64,000 nucleotides of DNA from UBA5239 sp040394635. Lineage in GTDB: Bacteria; Verrucomicrobiota; Lentisphaeria; Victivallales; Victivallaceae. The position numbers were made by a program, and so were the translations under genes. The notes under the pieces were generated by a model, which was given only the letters and a program-made list of their open reading frames with translations, was not told the DNA's origin and did not search any database. Shown here piece after piece: positions 1 through 7,324 of this stretch. Every line of letters starts with the position of its first letter. Positions within the stretch are counted from its first letter, which is position 1. The stretch lies in NCBI GenBank assembly GCA_040394635.1, contig JBEBRW010000004.1, forward strand, positions 62,001 through 126,000. The letters run 5' to 3'.

Positions 1-530
1 ACGAAGCCGAGATCGAGCGTCTGAAAGCCGAACTGGCCGCGCTGCGCCAATCATCCGATCTCCGCATCCAGCAGCTCGAAGAAAAGCTAATGGATACGGA
101 AAATCGCCTGCTGGCGCTCCTGAACGAAATCCAGGAATCCGCCGCCGCTGAAAATGCCTCGCTCCGCAAAGATCTGGAAGACTTCAAAGCACTGGTCCAG
201 ATATTCATCGAAACCCTGCGCGAAGAGCAAATTTCCGGTGATGATACCTTACGCAAGTTAATCTCTGAAATGGACGAATCCCACCGGGCCTTGTTGTCGC
301 AATTGGATACCGATTTCGCGGACCGTCTCGAACGCCTGAAATTCGAGCAGGATGTACAATTCGAAAATCTGCGTTCAACGATTAACAATATCGCCTATCA
401 GCAGCGTTTCAGCAACGGCAATTCCAGCGGTTCCTACGGCCTGCCGACAGTGCGCGACGAAGATATTCCCAGCGACAGTCGCGACCTCCGCGTCAGCCCG
501 AATGAGAGCCTGAATTTGTGGATAAACTAA
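1..530 (+). CDS. Coiled-coil protein, 5'-truncated by window edge
   Basis: The reading frame is open from base 3 and runs without a stop to the TAA at 528-530, so the gene begins outside the window; the ATG at 90 is internal. The visible part is almost entirely charged, with Glu/Lys/Leu heptads (EIERLKAELAALR near the start) typical of a long coiled coil. The last 40 residues are Ser/Asn/Asp rich and look disordered. It has no recognisable catalytic motif. It lies directly upstream of a coupling ATPase on the same strand, so a structural or accessory role in the mobile element is possible, but this is inferred from position only. Confidence 0.7.
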   Translation, partial: EAEIERLKAELAALRQSSDLRIQQLEEKLMDTENRLLALLNEIQESAAAENASLRKDLEDFKALVQIFIETLREEQISGDDTLRKLISEMDESHRALLSQLDTDFADRLERLKFEQDVQFENLRSTINNIAYQQRFSNGNSSGSYGLPTVRDEDIPSDSRDLRVSPNESLNLWIN

Positions 531-566
531 AAAAGAACAATCGAGGCCGACGTTCGGCCGCGGGGT

Positions 567-587
567 TCGGGGCTGCGGAAGCCCCGA
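567..587 (+). terminator. GC-rich hairpin between two element genes
   Basis: CGGGGCT (568-574) pairs with AGCCCCG (580-586) around a GCGGA loop. It sits between the coiled-coil gene and the coupling ATPase start. No T-tract follows, so it is more likely an attenuating or mRNA-processing hairpin than a full intrinsic terminator. Confidence 0.45.
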
Positions 588-616
588 GTTCCCCCTTAAT
601 AAAAGGATTTAACAAA

Positions 617-2707
617 ATGTCAGTATTAGACACGGAAATCATGAATTTTGAAGGTAATTCCTGGACCACACGCGATGCTTCGACGGGGCTGATTTGCTTC
701 GGTATGACCGGCAGCGGTAAGTCTTCGGGGCCGTTGCGGAGCATTGCGATCCGGTATTTGGAATTGGGGTATGGCGGGATTGTATTTTGCGCCAAACCGG
801 ATGAATGTGAGACATGGGAGGCTTACGCCAAAGAAACCGGGCGAGAAAAAGATGTTACTAAGCTGAGCGAAGAGACGTTCAGCTTCCTGGATTATGAATT
901 TTCGCGTCCGGCGGATGAAGGCGGCGGACAGGTCGAAAACGTGGTCGCCATTTTTTTGGAAGTGGTCAAAATTTCCAAAGATAAGAAGGCCGGAAGCACC
1001 AATGACGAATACTGGGAAAACGCCATCAAACAGTTCCTGCGGAATACCATTTCGTTGCTGGTGATGGCGCGTGAACCGGTGACATTACCGAATATCAAGG
1101 CTGCCATTGATACGGCATTGCGCTCGAATGAAATCGCGGAAAATTTAAAGGAGTATTTTACCGAATTCAAAAATTTCAGTGGAATTGAATACGGCGATGA
1201 GATCCGGCTGGCTCCGGGTAATGCCGGATTTGAGACGGCCATACGGAAATTTGGAGAGGAAATAAGCAAGACGGATGGCGAGCGTAAAGAAGTTCAGCAG
1301 ACGATTGATGCATCGCGGCAGTATTGCAATTCACTGATGATGAAGGCCATTTTTTTCAGCAATCACCATTCGCCCGATTATGAACTCGCTTGTAACTATT
1401 TTCTGATCGAGTTTCCGCAGCTGGACGAACGTACCCGGAGCAACACGATTTCATCGTTTACGGTGCTGGCCGACAGTATGCTCCGTGGTGAATTTCTGCG
1501 CTGCTTCGGGTCGGATACCAGTTCTTTGATCATGGAAGATATGTACCGCAAAGGAAAAATCCTGATCGTGGACCAGGACGTAAAGCGTCACGGCCTGGTT
1601 GGACAGATGACCGCCGCCATCATCAAGCTATGTTTTGAAAAAATGATCGAGCGCCGCGAAGATATTACTGATTCCAATGCTCGACCAGTGTTCCTGTGGG
1701 GCGATGAATGCCAGTTTTTCGCTTTGGATTATGACCAGAAGTTTCAGACCACGGCCCGTTCCAGTCGAACGCTGACCGTGTATGCCACGCAGAATCTCGA
1801 TAACCTTTACGACGGTTACGGCAAGGAAAAAGCCAATTCCATGATCGGCAATCTCGGTACTAAAATCTTTTGCCAGAACGGCGACCATACCACGAACAAA
1901 TGGGCCGCCGATTCCATCGGACAGGAGGTACTCCGCCGTCACAGTCAGAACATCGGCGACAGCAAATCCGGTTCCATGAAAGGCGATTACAACAAATCCG
2001 ACAACTTCACCGAAGGCTGGTCCGAGCAAAAAGATTACAAGGTTGATATCGTCAATTTCACCACACTCCAAACCGGCGGCCCGCGCGGCCAATGCAAGGT
2101 CGGCTACATCTTCTGGCAGTCCGGCCGCATCCTGAAAAACGGCGATGTATACGTCCTTGGCGCGATCAACCAGAAGTGCCGCAAAATGTGCGGCACCCGC
2201 CTCGAACGCCATTGCCCTCCGGTCCCAAAAATCGGCAGCAAAGACACCCCCAAAGGCTTCGGTATCTATTGGTACGACTACGTAAATCTATCCTTCTTTA
2301 TCTTCTCATCATCAATAACCGCTGCCGGCCTCTACCTGATCTTTGCAGAAAAGGATCACCTGCTGCTGGAAGTTCCCGAAGTAGGCATCATCACCGTGGC
2401 AACCATCCTGCTCTGGTTCTCCGCCTTCGCCATGGATACATCCTGGGCCATCCTCAAAACCCTCGTAGAACTGCTCTGGTTCAAACTCCGCAAGAAACGC
2501 CGCCCAAAAATCAAAATCATCAATCGCGTCCCGCTGGTAGTTTTCACCTGGCTCTACCTGTTGCTGATCCTGATCTTGGTAACGCAGGTCCAATTGCTCC
2601 TTTACGAAGGCAAAGACTTCCTGCATCTGCTCGGCTTCGGTGCTCTCGCCAGCCTCGCCCACCGCTTTCTGAAAAGCGCCGGCGGCCGCTCCATCCCCAT
2701 CAATTAG
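617..2707 (+). CDS. Type IV coupling ATPase (VirD4/TraG/TraD-like)
   Basis: Conjugative coupling proteins are hexameric ATPases that bring the DNA-relaxase complex to a type IV secretion channel. Counting from the ATG at 617 (preceded by AAAGGA), Walker A GMTGSGKS is at residues 29-36. A Walker B-like segment, PVFLWGDECQFF, is at about 357-368, followed by a YATQNLDNL sensor-like stretch and an IGNLGTKIFC stretch as in TraG/VirD4 C-terminal motor domains. Family members usually carry N-terminal membrane helices. Here the N-terminus is soluble, and three hydrophobic helices lie at the C-terminus (about 557-576, 589-607, 638-659). An upstream in-frame GTG at 518 would add 33 residues that read through the hairpin; I prefer the ATG. 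No relaxase is in view. Confidence 0.85.
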   Translation: MSVLDTEIMNFEGNSWTTRDASTGLICFGMTGSGKSSGPLRSIAIRYLELGYGGIVFCAKPDECETWEAYAKETGREKDVTKLSEETFSFLDYEFSRPADEGGGQVENVVAIFLEVVKISKDKKAGSTNDEYWENAIKQFLRNTISLLVMAREPVTLPNIKAAIDTALRSNEIAENLKEYFTEFKNFSGIEYGDEIRLAPGNAGFETAIRKFGEEISKTDGERKEVQQTIDASRQYCNSLMMKAIFFSNHHSPDYELACNYFLIEFPQLDERTRSNTISSFTVLADSMLRGEFLRCFGSDTSSLIMEDMYRKGKILIVDQDVKRHGLVGQMTAAIIKLCFEKMIERREDITDSNARPVFLWGDECQFFALDYDQKFQTTARSSRTLTVYATQNLDNLYDGYGKEKANSMIGNLGTKIFCQNGDHTTNKWAADSIGQEVLRRHSQNIGDSKSGSMKGDYNKSDNFTEGWSEQKDYKVDIVNFTTLQTGGPRGQCKVGYIFWQSGRILKNGDVYVLGAINQKCRKMCGTRLERHCPPVPKIGSKDTPKGFGIYWYDYVNLSFFIFSSSITAAGLYLIFAEKDHLLLEVPEVGIITVATILLWFSAFAMDTSWAILKTLVELLWFKLRKKRRPKIKIINRVPLVVFTWLYLLLILILVTQVQLLLYEGKDFLHLLGFGALASLAHRFLKSAGGRSIPIN

Positions 2708-3303
2708 TCGAACTCGTCGGTGATCCCAAGATAATTCTTAACTTCCCCCACGGTCCGCATTTCAAAATATTCGCGGAGATCATGTAAAGTCCAGTTATCG
2801 TATTTCAACTGAAAATAACCGAACGTTCTTCGCAGCATATGCCCGCCGAACCGTTCGCTGGAAATACCGCTTGCTTCCGCTGTTTCCGCCAGAAAACGCC
2901 GTCCATACCCGGCGCTCCACGGAATCGGCGGTTTGTTTTTCTGGCAGAATTCATTGTTCTGGAAAAGATAAACTTCATCCGGGTATTTTTCGCGCATTTC
3001 CCGGATCAGATCCTTGCATTTGTCAGGGAGGAGGATTTCCCGGTTTTTCTTCCTCTTGTACCTAGATTCCAACAATATATACATAAATTCCTTCGGTCGC
3101 CCCTTATCCTTCAGATGGACCGATTTCAACTGCAAATCCTCATACTTAATCGGAAGAATTTCATCCATGTCCAGGCCGGTTCCGAGAGCCATCAGAAAAA
3201 ACAGATACTGCTTGTCCGTATAACGCCCCTCTCTCACGCCTTTCCGTATCTTACGTTCCCATTTCGCTGTAATTGAGGGATTCGTGATGATCTTGACATT
3301 CAT
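2704..3303 (-). CDS. Degenerate tyrosine recombinase-like protein, catalytic domain only
   Basis: The 199 residues resemble only the catalytic half of a tyrosine recombinase. There is a TGL-x-x-x-E block near residue 43, a box II HMLRRTF (His155, Arg158) and a candidate nucleophile Tyr191. The first catalytic Arg is replaced by Asp45 (TGLDMDE instead of TGLR), and the usual LGH His/Trp position is not His. The N-terminal core-binding domain is absent. It is therefore either inactive, a regulator or accessory DNA binder, or a divergent enzyme. It overlaps the upstream gene by 53 bp, so the two are probably co-translated, and its stop overlaps the 3' end of the coupling ATPase gene. Confidence 0.7.
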   Translation of the reverse strand: MNVKIITNPSITAKWERKIRKGVREGRYTDKQYLFFLMALGTGLDMDEILPIKYEDLQLKSVHLKDKGRPKEFMYILLESRYKRKKNREILLPDKCKDLIREMREKYPDEVYLFQNNEFCQKNKPPIPWSAGYGRRFLAETAEASGISSERFGGHMLRRTFGYFQLKYDNWTLHDLREYFEMRTVGEVKNYLGITDEFD

Positions 3304-4108
3304 AGTTTTTTCTCCAGTTCAAGTAAATTTTCTGATATTTCTTTACGCTGTTTACGGAAGTACCGGGATAACCGCTTTCACTGATTCCTTCCGGCATCGG
3401 ATGGTTCTCGATAAACTTCTGGCGTGCCTTTTTGCGGGCCGTTTTATCTGATAATCCCTGATCAATAAAAACACGATAATATTCGTCATATTCCTTGCCC
3501 CATTCATACCAGAGATAATGATAATTATATTGTTTTTGTTCAAGTTGTTTAAGCAGGATTTCCGCCGTTTTCAATACCTCATGCGTCGGCGCCAGATGCA
3601 TGAATTCCTCCCGATGGATATTCATCCAGGCCACTGATAAATCATACAGTGACGCGGCAAAATTATCTTCCGCCAGACCGGCCAGTTGCAATGTTTTAAC
3701 TAAAAAATTGTATATTTCTTTCAGCATCGTGTGTATATTATCGGGCGGAACTGGAAACTTCTTCATTTTCTCGATGAAACGGACCGGTTCGCCAATATCG
3801 CCGAACGTGTTTAAATGCCAGCTTGCCACGGGCTGTTGAATTTTTTCGATCCGCAAAAATACGGAAAAATCAACCAGATAATCATCGATTTCCGGGAAAT
3901 CACCGGACGGATGATAGAAATACAGCAGATTATCCAGATAATAACCGGCCAGATTACAAGCGATTTTAGCTGGAATATTATTAGGGGATATTTGAGAAGA
4001 TAACGGCGGAAAAACACTTAAAGCCCGCATCGAAAGCAATGCGGGCTTTTGCTGATAAATATCAGGATATGCGTCTTCCAGTCTGTTCATTGCAAAATAC
4101 GTTTCCAT
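3251..4108 (-). CDS. Unknown element protein, cotranscribed with recombinase-like gene
   Basis: I do not recognise this protein (285 aa). It is soluble, mixed charge, rich in aromatic residues (several Tyr/Trp around residues 190-215), with a basic C-terminus (KKYQKIYLNWRKNYE) that could touch DNA. There is no signal peptide or transmembrane segment. The ATG at 4108 lies between the arms of an inverted repeat; a second ATG at 4090 (MNRLEDAYP) with GGAA upstream is an equally good start. Its 3' end overlaps the recombinase-like gene by 53 bp. Base composition is AT-richer than the chromosome to the right, as in the rest of the element. Confidence 0.6.
   Translation of the reverse strand: METYFAMNRLEDAYPDIYQQKPALLSMRALSVFPPLSSQISPNNIPAKIACNLAGYYLDNLLYFYHPSGDFPEIDDYLVDFSVFLRIEKIQQPVASWHLNTFGDIGEPVRFIEKMKKFPVPPDNIHTMLKEIYNFLVKTLQLAGLAEDNFAASLYDLSVAWMNIHREEFMHLAPTHEVLKTAEILLKQLEQKQYNYHYLWYEWGKEYDEYYRVFIDQGLSDKTARKKARQKFIENHPMPEGISESGYPGTSVNSVKKYQKIYLNWRKNYECQDHHESLNYSEMGT
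4020..4049 (-). terminator. Perfect terminator-like hairpin inside a coding region
   Basis: AAAGCCCGCAT (4020-4030) and ATGCGGGCTTT (4039-4049) form a perfect 11-bp stem with an 8-nt loop, followed on the plus strand by TTTT. It lies about 25 codons into the gene read from 4108 (and within the first 25 codons if 4090 is used), where it could attenuate expression. Confidence 0.5.
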
Positions 4109-4135
4109 AACTATATATAAGATAACGTATTTTGT
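4092..4135. promoter_or_regulatory. Inverted repeat flanking the gene start, candidate operator
   Basis: GCAAAATACGTT (4092-4103) is the inverse of AACGTATTTTGT (4124-4135) at 11 of 12 positions, with a 20-bp spacer containing TATATA. The arms bracket the ATG at 4108. This looks like an operator or recombinase arm-type site for an element protein. Confidence 0.45.
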
Positions 4136-4162
4136 AACTATTTCAAGATGTTCCGATGAATT

Positions 4163-4498
4163 TCATTTGTTTTTGTGATCTTCGATCAGCTTGATTATAC
4201 TGCTCTCATGAATCAGTACTTTCTTGGCCGCCAGACGCGAATATTGCAGTTTCCCGCTCTTCATCCAGGTATAAACCGTTTTCCGGTCGGCCCGCATGAT
4301 TTCGCAGGTCTCTTTAATCGTTTTATACTTGCCCAGCTTCGGTTTCAGAAGTTCTTCCCATACCGGATTCGGCATATCTTTTATTTTCGCTTCCATATCC
4401 GGAAGTTTCTTGATCAATTCCAGATCTTCTTTGCTGATTATCCCGCTTTTGACCAGCGGTTTCAGTACGTTTATTATTATGCTCATGTTCTTTTTCAT
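4163..4498 (-). CDS. Excisionase-like helix-turn-helix protein
   Basis: This 111-aa protein ends in a MerR/excisionase-type winged helix: YKTIKETCEIMRADRKTVYTWMKSGKLQYSRL (about residues 58-90) has the usual 'x-x-x-A-x-x-L-x-V-S-x-x-T-V-x-x-W-x-x-x-G-x-L' spacing. The first half is a helical lead with no known domain. A strong GGAGG lies 6-10 nt upstream of the ATG. It is located next to the integrase on the same strand, as Xis/recombination directionality factors often are. Role in excision is inferred from fold and position; it could also be the element's transcriptional regulator. Confidence 0.75.
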   Translation of the reverse strand: MKKNMSIIINVLKPLVKSGIISKEDLELIKKLPDMEAKIKDMPNPVWEELLKPKLGKYKTIKETCEIMRADRKTVYTWMKSGKLQYSRLAAKKVLIHESSIIKLIEDHKNK

Positions 4499-4567
4499 AT
4501 AGCCTCCTTGTCGAGAAAGAGAATTATAACCGGAAAAATCACATAAGTCAATACTTTTGCCGCCCTC

Positions 4568-4599
4568 AAACCGTCACGCTCGGAAGATTGACGGTTTTT
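4568..4599 (+). terminator. Terminator hairpin at the 3' side of the integrase
   Basis: AAACCGTCA (4568-4576) pairs with TGACGGTTT (4589-4597), followed by TT on the plus strand. The integrase stop codon (complement of 4598-4600) overlaps it. A near-identical copy in inverted orientation lies at 6126-6159 on the other side of the gene. Confidence 0.7.
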
Positions 4600-6055
4600 A
4601 TTCGGAAATCAGATATGTGGGGCCTGTTTCCAGAGCAGGATTTTCTTCGTTTCCGTTAATTTGCAGAAGCAGCGCATGTACCTTATCGACAACCGGATCG
4701 GGAGCCGAATCGATGTATTCGGCAATCTGCTTCCGCAGTTGGTCATAGGTCAGCGCATTGGACGCACTATAAGATGTCAGCAGCCCCCTCATTCGCGTCA
4801 AACCTTCGATACGGGCCTTTTTATCGGCATGCTTCTGGTAATGCTCCGTCATGGACTGGCTGAAATGCCCGACAATACTTTTGATCACCGGCAGCGAGAC
4901 ACCCCGAATCCCCGCATAGTAACAAAAACAGTGCCGCAGTGAATGGAACCCCTTGATCGACTGCGCCTTCTTACGCCCCGGAATCCTTTTTTTCGTTATG
5001 ATCCCCAGCGAATTGAGATAGTTCTGAATCCGGTTGTTCAGCGTATTCCGGTGATGGTAATACAGCTCCGCCGCCTCCGGCACAATATACTCTCCCTGGC
5101 CGGTTTTCGGATACTGCTCCATCAAAAATTCATTCAATTCACGCTCAATCGGAATTTTCACCCAGGTTTTCGTCTTGATCGTCAGCCGGATAATCTCACG
5201 ATGCAGGAAATCCGGATTCTCCGCCAGCGGACTGAACTGCTCGATTTCGGTCCAACGCAGTGTTGCCGCGTCGCTCAGGCGCAATCCGGTGAAGATACCG
5301 ATCATAAACAACTGCTGGATCAGTTCCGGCGGATTCGCAAAAATCAGACGCAGTTCTTCATCCGTAAATATATCCCGCCCCTCCGGGTTCAGCTTCAACG
5401 GATGAATCTGGTAAAAAGGATTCTCCTCAATCGTATAACCCAGCTCCGAAAGCAAAAAACTGAACACCGCCTTGCACGTCGAATGATACCGGTTCAGCGT
5501 CGTATTGCTCAGTGCTCCGCCGTATTCATAGTCCTTGAATTTTTTACGTACCGGGCAATTCTTTTTCACATAAGAAATTTTGGTGTTCCAACGCCCGTTC
5601 CGCCGGATATGCGCAATATATGCCTCCGCGTGAACCTTGTCGACTTCATCCAACGTCGTCAAACGGTAATTATCCTTCACAAAGCTGACAAAATCCTCCC
5701 AGTAACGCCGCGTCACCTTCAATACTCCGCTCGAAGCCGCCCGCGCATGCGGCTTGCTCAAATGCCGGTCAAACGCATTGTCCAAAGTAATCGTCAACCG
5801 TGCTTTCAACTTTTTCAACTTTGCCCGTTCCGACAGATACTCCTCCCGCGTCTCGATTTCAACCAACTTCTTTTTATTGGTCAGAAAAACCTTCGCCGCC
5901 TCTTCCGCTTCCGCCCGCGCACTGATACTCTCGTTATTGACGGTTTTCAACGGCGTACATTTCCGCTTGCCGTCACTGTCCGTATATTGCAGATAAAACT
6001 TGTTCTGAACCTTGAATACTCGTCCCATGCCATTGTTGCGCTTTTTCTTTTTCAT
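4598..6055 (-). CDS. Tyrosine recombinase (integrase), full catalytic set
   Basis: This 485-aa site-specific recombinase joins element and chromosome by strand exchange through a 3'-phosphotyrosine. An N-terminal arm-binding-like segment (VQNKFYLQYTDSDGKRK) precedes a SAM-like core-binding domain at about 85-205 and the catalytic domain. Catalytic residues are visible: Arg259 (FTGLRLSD), His371 and Arg374 (HSLRH), His397 (VGH) and Tyr406 (TEHYQ). About 65 residues extend beyond the nucleophile. The ATG at 6055 has GGAGG at good spacing. The gene is bracketed by two inverted copies of one terminator-like hairpin. The intact set makes this the working integrase, in contrast to the degenerate paralogue at 2704-3303. 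Confidence 0.93.
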   Translation of the reverse strand: MKKKKRNNGMGRVFKVQNKFYLQYTDSDGKRKCTPLKTVNNESISARAEAEEAAKVFLTNKKKLVEIETREEYLSERAKLKKLKARLTITLDNAFDRHLSKPHARAASSGVLKVTRRYWEDFVSFVKDNYRLTTLDEVDKVHAEAYIAHIRRNGRWNTKISYVKKNCPVRKKFKDYEYGGALSNTTLNRYHSTCKAVFSFLLSELGYTIEENPFYQIHPLKLNPEGRDIFTDEELRLIFANPPELIQQLFMIGIFTGLRLSDAATLRWTEIEQFSPLAENPDFLHREIIRLTIKTKTWVKIPIERELNEFLMEQYPKTGQGEYIVPEAAELYYHHRNTLNNRIQNYLNSLGIITKKRIPGRKKAQSIKGFHSLRHCFCYYAGIRGVSLPVIKSIVGHFSQSMTEHYQKHADKKARIEGLTRMRGLLTSYSASNALTYDQLRKQIAEYIDSAPDPVVDKVHALLLQINGNEENPALETGPTYLISE

Positions 6056-6125
6056 ATAACCTCCGAAGTTAAGCTTTTATCACAGATGCCCCTGCAAATC
6101 AACGATTTCAATCGAAACAAAATAT

Positions 6126-6159
6126 AAAAACCGTCAATCTCCGGAGCTTGACGGTTTTT
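6126..6159. terminator. Inverted copy of the integrase-flanking hairpin
   Basis: AAAAACCGTCAA (6126-6137) and TTGACGGTTTTT (6148-6159) give a perfect 12-bp stem with A- and T-tracts on both sides, so it can terminate in both directions. The loop itself contains the palindrome CTCCGGAG. Read on the minus strand it matches the 4568-4599 hairpin and its flank over about 30 nt with few differences. Confidence 0.7.
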
Positions 6160-6344
6160 AGCATTTCAAGGGATAATTTTACCTGAAAAATTATTTCGCA
6201 AAATTTTGCAAATTTTCCAAAAGAGCGATCAGCGGAAGTATGTTCCTGAGCGTGGCGATGTGTGGAATCCGAAAAAGCGATATTTCAACCAAAACAACAA
6301 TTGCAAAATCATATCACACTAACAACAAACAAGATACAATCAAA
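6160..6344. other. AT-rich noncoding element terminus
   Basis: No credible gene is seen. The stretch is AT-rich and low in complexity, with a 12-bp perfect palindrome GCAAAATTTTGC at 6198-6209 and A-runs near 6290-6355. It lies between the integrase and the point where pseudopilin coding sequence begins (about 6365), so it may contain the element's own attachment half-site and integrase arm sites. Confidence 0.45.
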
Positions 6345-6419
6345 TCACAAAACAACCTCAATAACGATGATCGCGATCACGACCAGGAGTTCGATAAGGG
6401 TGAAAACTCTGTTTCTCAT
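6345..6419 (-). pseudogene. Pseudopilin gene cut after codon 18
   Basis: The ATG at 6419 has a strong AGGAGG upstream and begins MRNRVFTLIELLVVIAII, the universal prepilin leader of this genome. The protein then changes to VIEVVL and stops after 24 residues. All other pseudopilins here continue with AILAAMLLPALN and about 210 more residues. At DNA level, 6365-6380 is identical to the pilin gene at 59836 (GTGATCGCGATCATCG on the minus strand), and homology ends at 6364. The start is only 2 bp beyond the stop of 6422-7228, so it was the second gene of that operon. Either integration of the neighbouring element or a deletion removed the rest. Confidence 0.8.
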
Positions 6420-6421
6420 GA

Positions 6422-7228
6422 CTAATCCTCCTGAAGGATAAGATCCTTGTGTTGGTTGATCCATTGACGGGTCTGCTCCACTGCTTCCAGCCCGATGTCG
6501 GCAATGCAGTTCGAGCAGAAAATAATTCCTTCCAGTTTACCCTGCTGCAGGTATTCGAGATACACGGCAAGTTGTTCCTCCATCAACTCCGGCGGCATCG
6601 GTTTCGCGTCGCCGTAATCCCACATGTAGCAGCCCGCGAGGTGGCGCTTGCCGGGGGTGGCGGCGATCATTTTGTCGAGGTTTTCGCGCAGCTTAGGAAT
6701 ATTATAACTGTACCAGGTCCAGAAGGTTATGACATCGCAATATTCCAGGTGCCGCTGTACCGGGTCGTTCAGCTGGTGCTCGTACCAGACGACCCACAGA
6801 TCCATGTCGCGCCCGGTTTCGTCCTTCAGGCGTTTGCGGATGGTGTCGAGGTTTTCCGGCGGGAAAATTTCCATACGGTGCGGGTTCAGGAAGTCGTCCA
6901 GCACGGCTCCGGTGATGTTGGGGAACTTTTTCGCCTGGCGGATCACTTCCTCCATGTCGCCCTCGCCGGTGTTGTTGCGGTCCGAACCGCAGGAGCCGAC
7001 CACGGACCAGACCACCTGTTCGAGACCCGCCAGCTGCTTCGATTCGTTGTCGAACGGCGGCAGGGGATCGTTGCCCATCACCACCCGGCAGCAGTTCGGG
7101 ATATCGAAAAATTTGCACCCCTCCGCCGGGGTCATTTTATTGACGCCGGGCAGCTTGTAATGCCCGGGAGCGTGGTGTGAATTGGCCGTCTGGCCCCATA
7201 ACCAAAGATTGTCGCGCAAAGTAATCAT
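6422..7228 (-). CDS. Unknown, barrel-like, possibly glycosidase-related
   Basis: I do not recognise a named family for this 268-aa protein. There is no signal peptide. It contains alternating strand-like and helix-like blocks (TGAVLDDFLNPHRMEIFPPE, VVWYEHQL, YCDVITFWTWYSYNI, AGCYMWDYGD) with acidic residues at strand ends. This pattern suggests a TIM-barrel fold as in glycoside hydrolase-like proteins. It is divergent from an AraC regulator with a 96-bp shared promoter region, and it is followed by a truncated pseudopilin, so it belongs to the same kind of sugar-responsive cassette seen elsewhere in the window. Confidence 0.6.
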   Translation of the reverse strand: MITLRDNLWLWGQTANSHHAPGHYKLPGVNKMTPAEGCKFFDIPNCCRVVMGNDPLPPFDNESKQLAGLEQVVWSVVGSCGSDRNNTGEGDMEEVIRQAKKFPNITGAVLDDFLNPHRMEIFPPENLDTIRKRLKDETGRDMDLWVVWYEHQLNDPVQRHLEYCDVITFWTWYSYNIPKLRENLDKMIAATPGKRHLAGCYMWDYGDAKPMPPELMEEQLAVYLEYLQQGKLEGIIFCSNCIADIGLEAVEQTRQWINQHKDLILQED

Positions 7229-7324
7229 ATTTCTTATTTCATCCTTTCGATTGCATTATTTCCGGCACTGAATATATTATACCTCTAACGATGTGTCAAA
7301 TAAATGTCTTGGAAGGTGAAATAA

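Noticed and set aside
2092..2787. A 231-codon plus-strand frame overlapping the end of the coupling ATPase
   Set aside because: Pro/Arg-rich frame shift shadow of the ATPase C-terminus; no start signal.
4943..6127. A 394-codon plus-strand frame across the integrase
   Set aside because: It is an antisense frame of an integrase with all catalytic residues in place.
6240..6425. A 61-codon plus-strand frame at the element edge
   Set aside because: It is antisense to the truncated pseudopilin leader and low in complexity (Lys/Asn/Asp).
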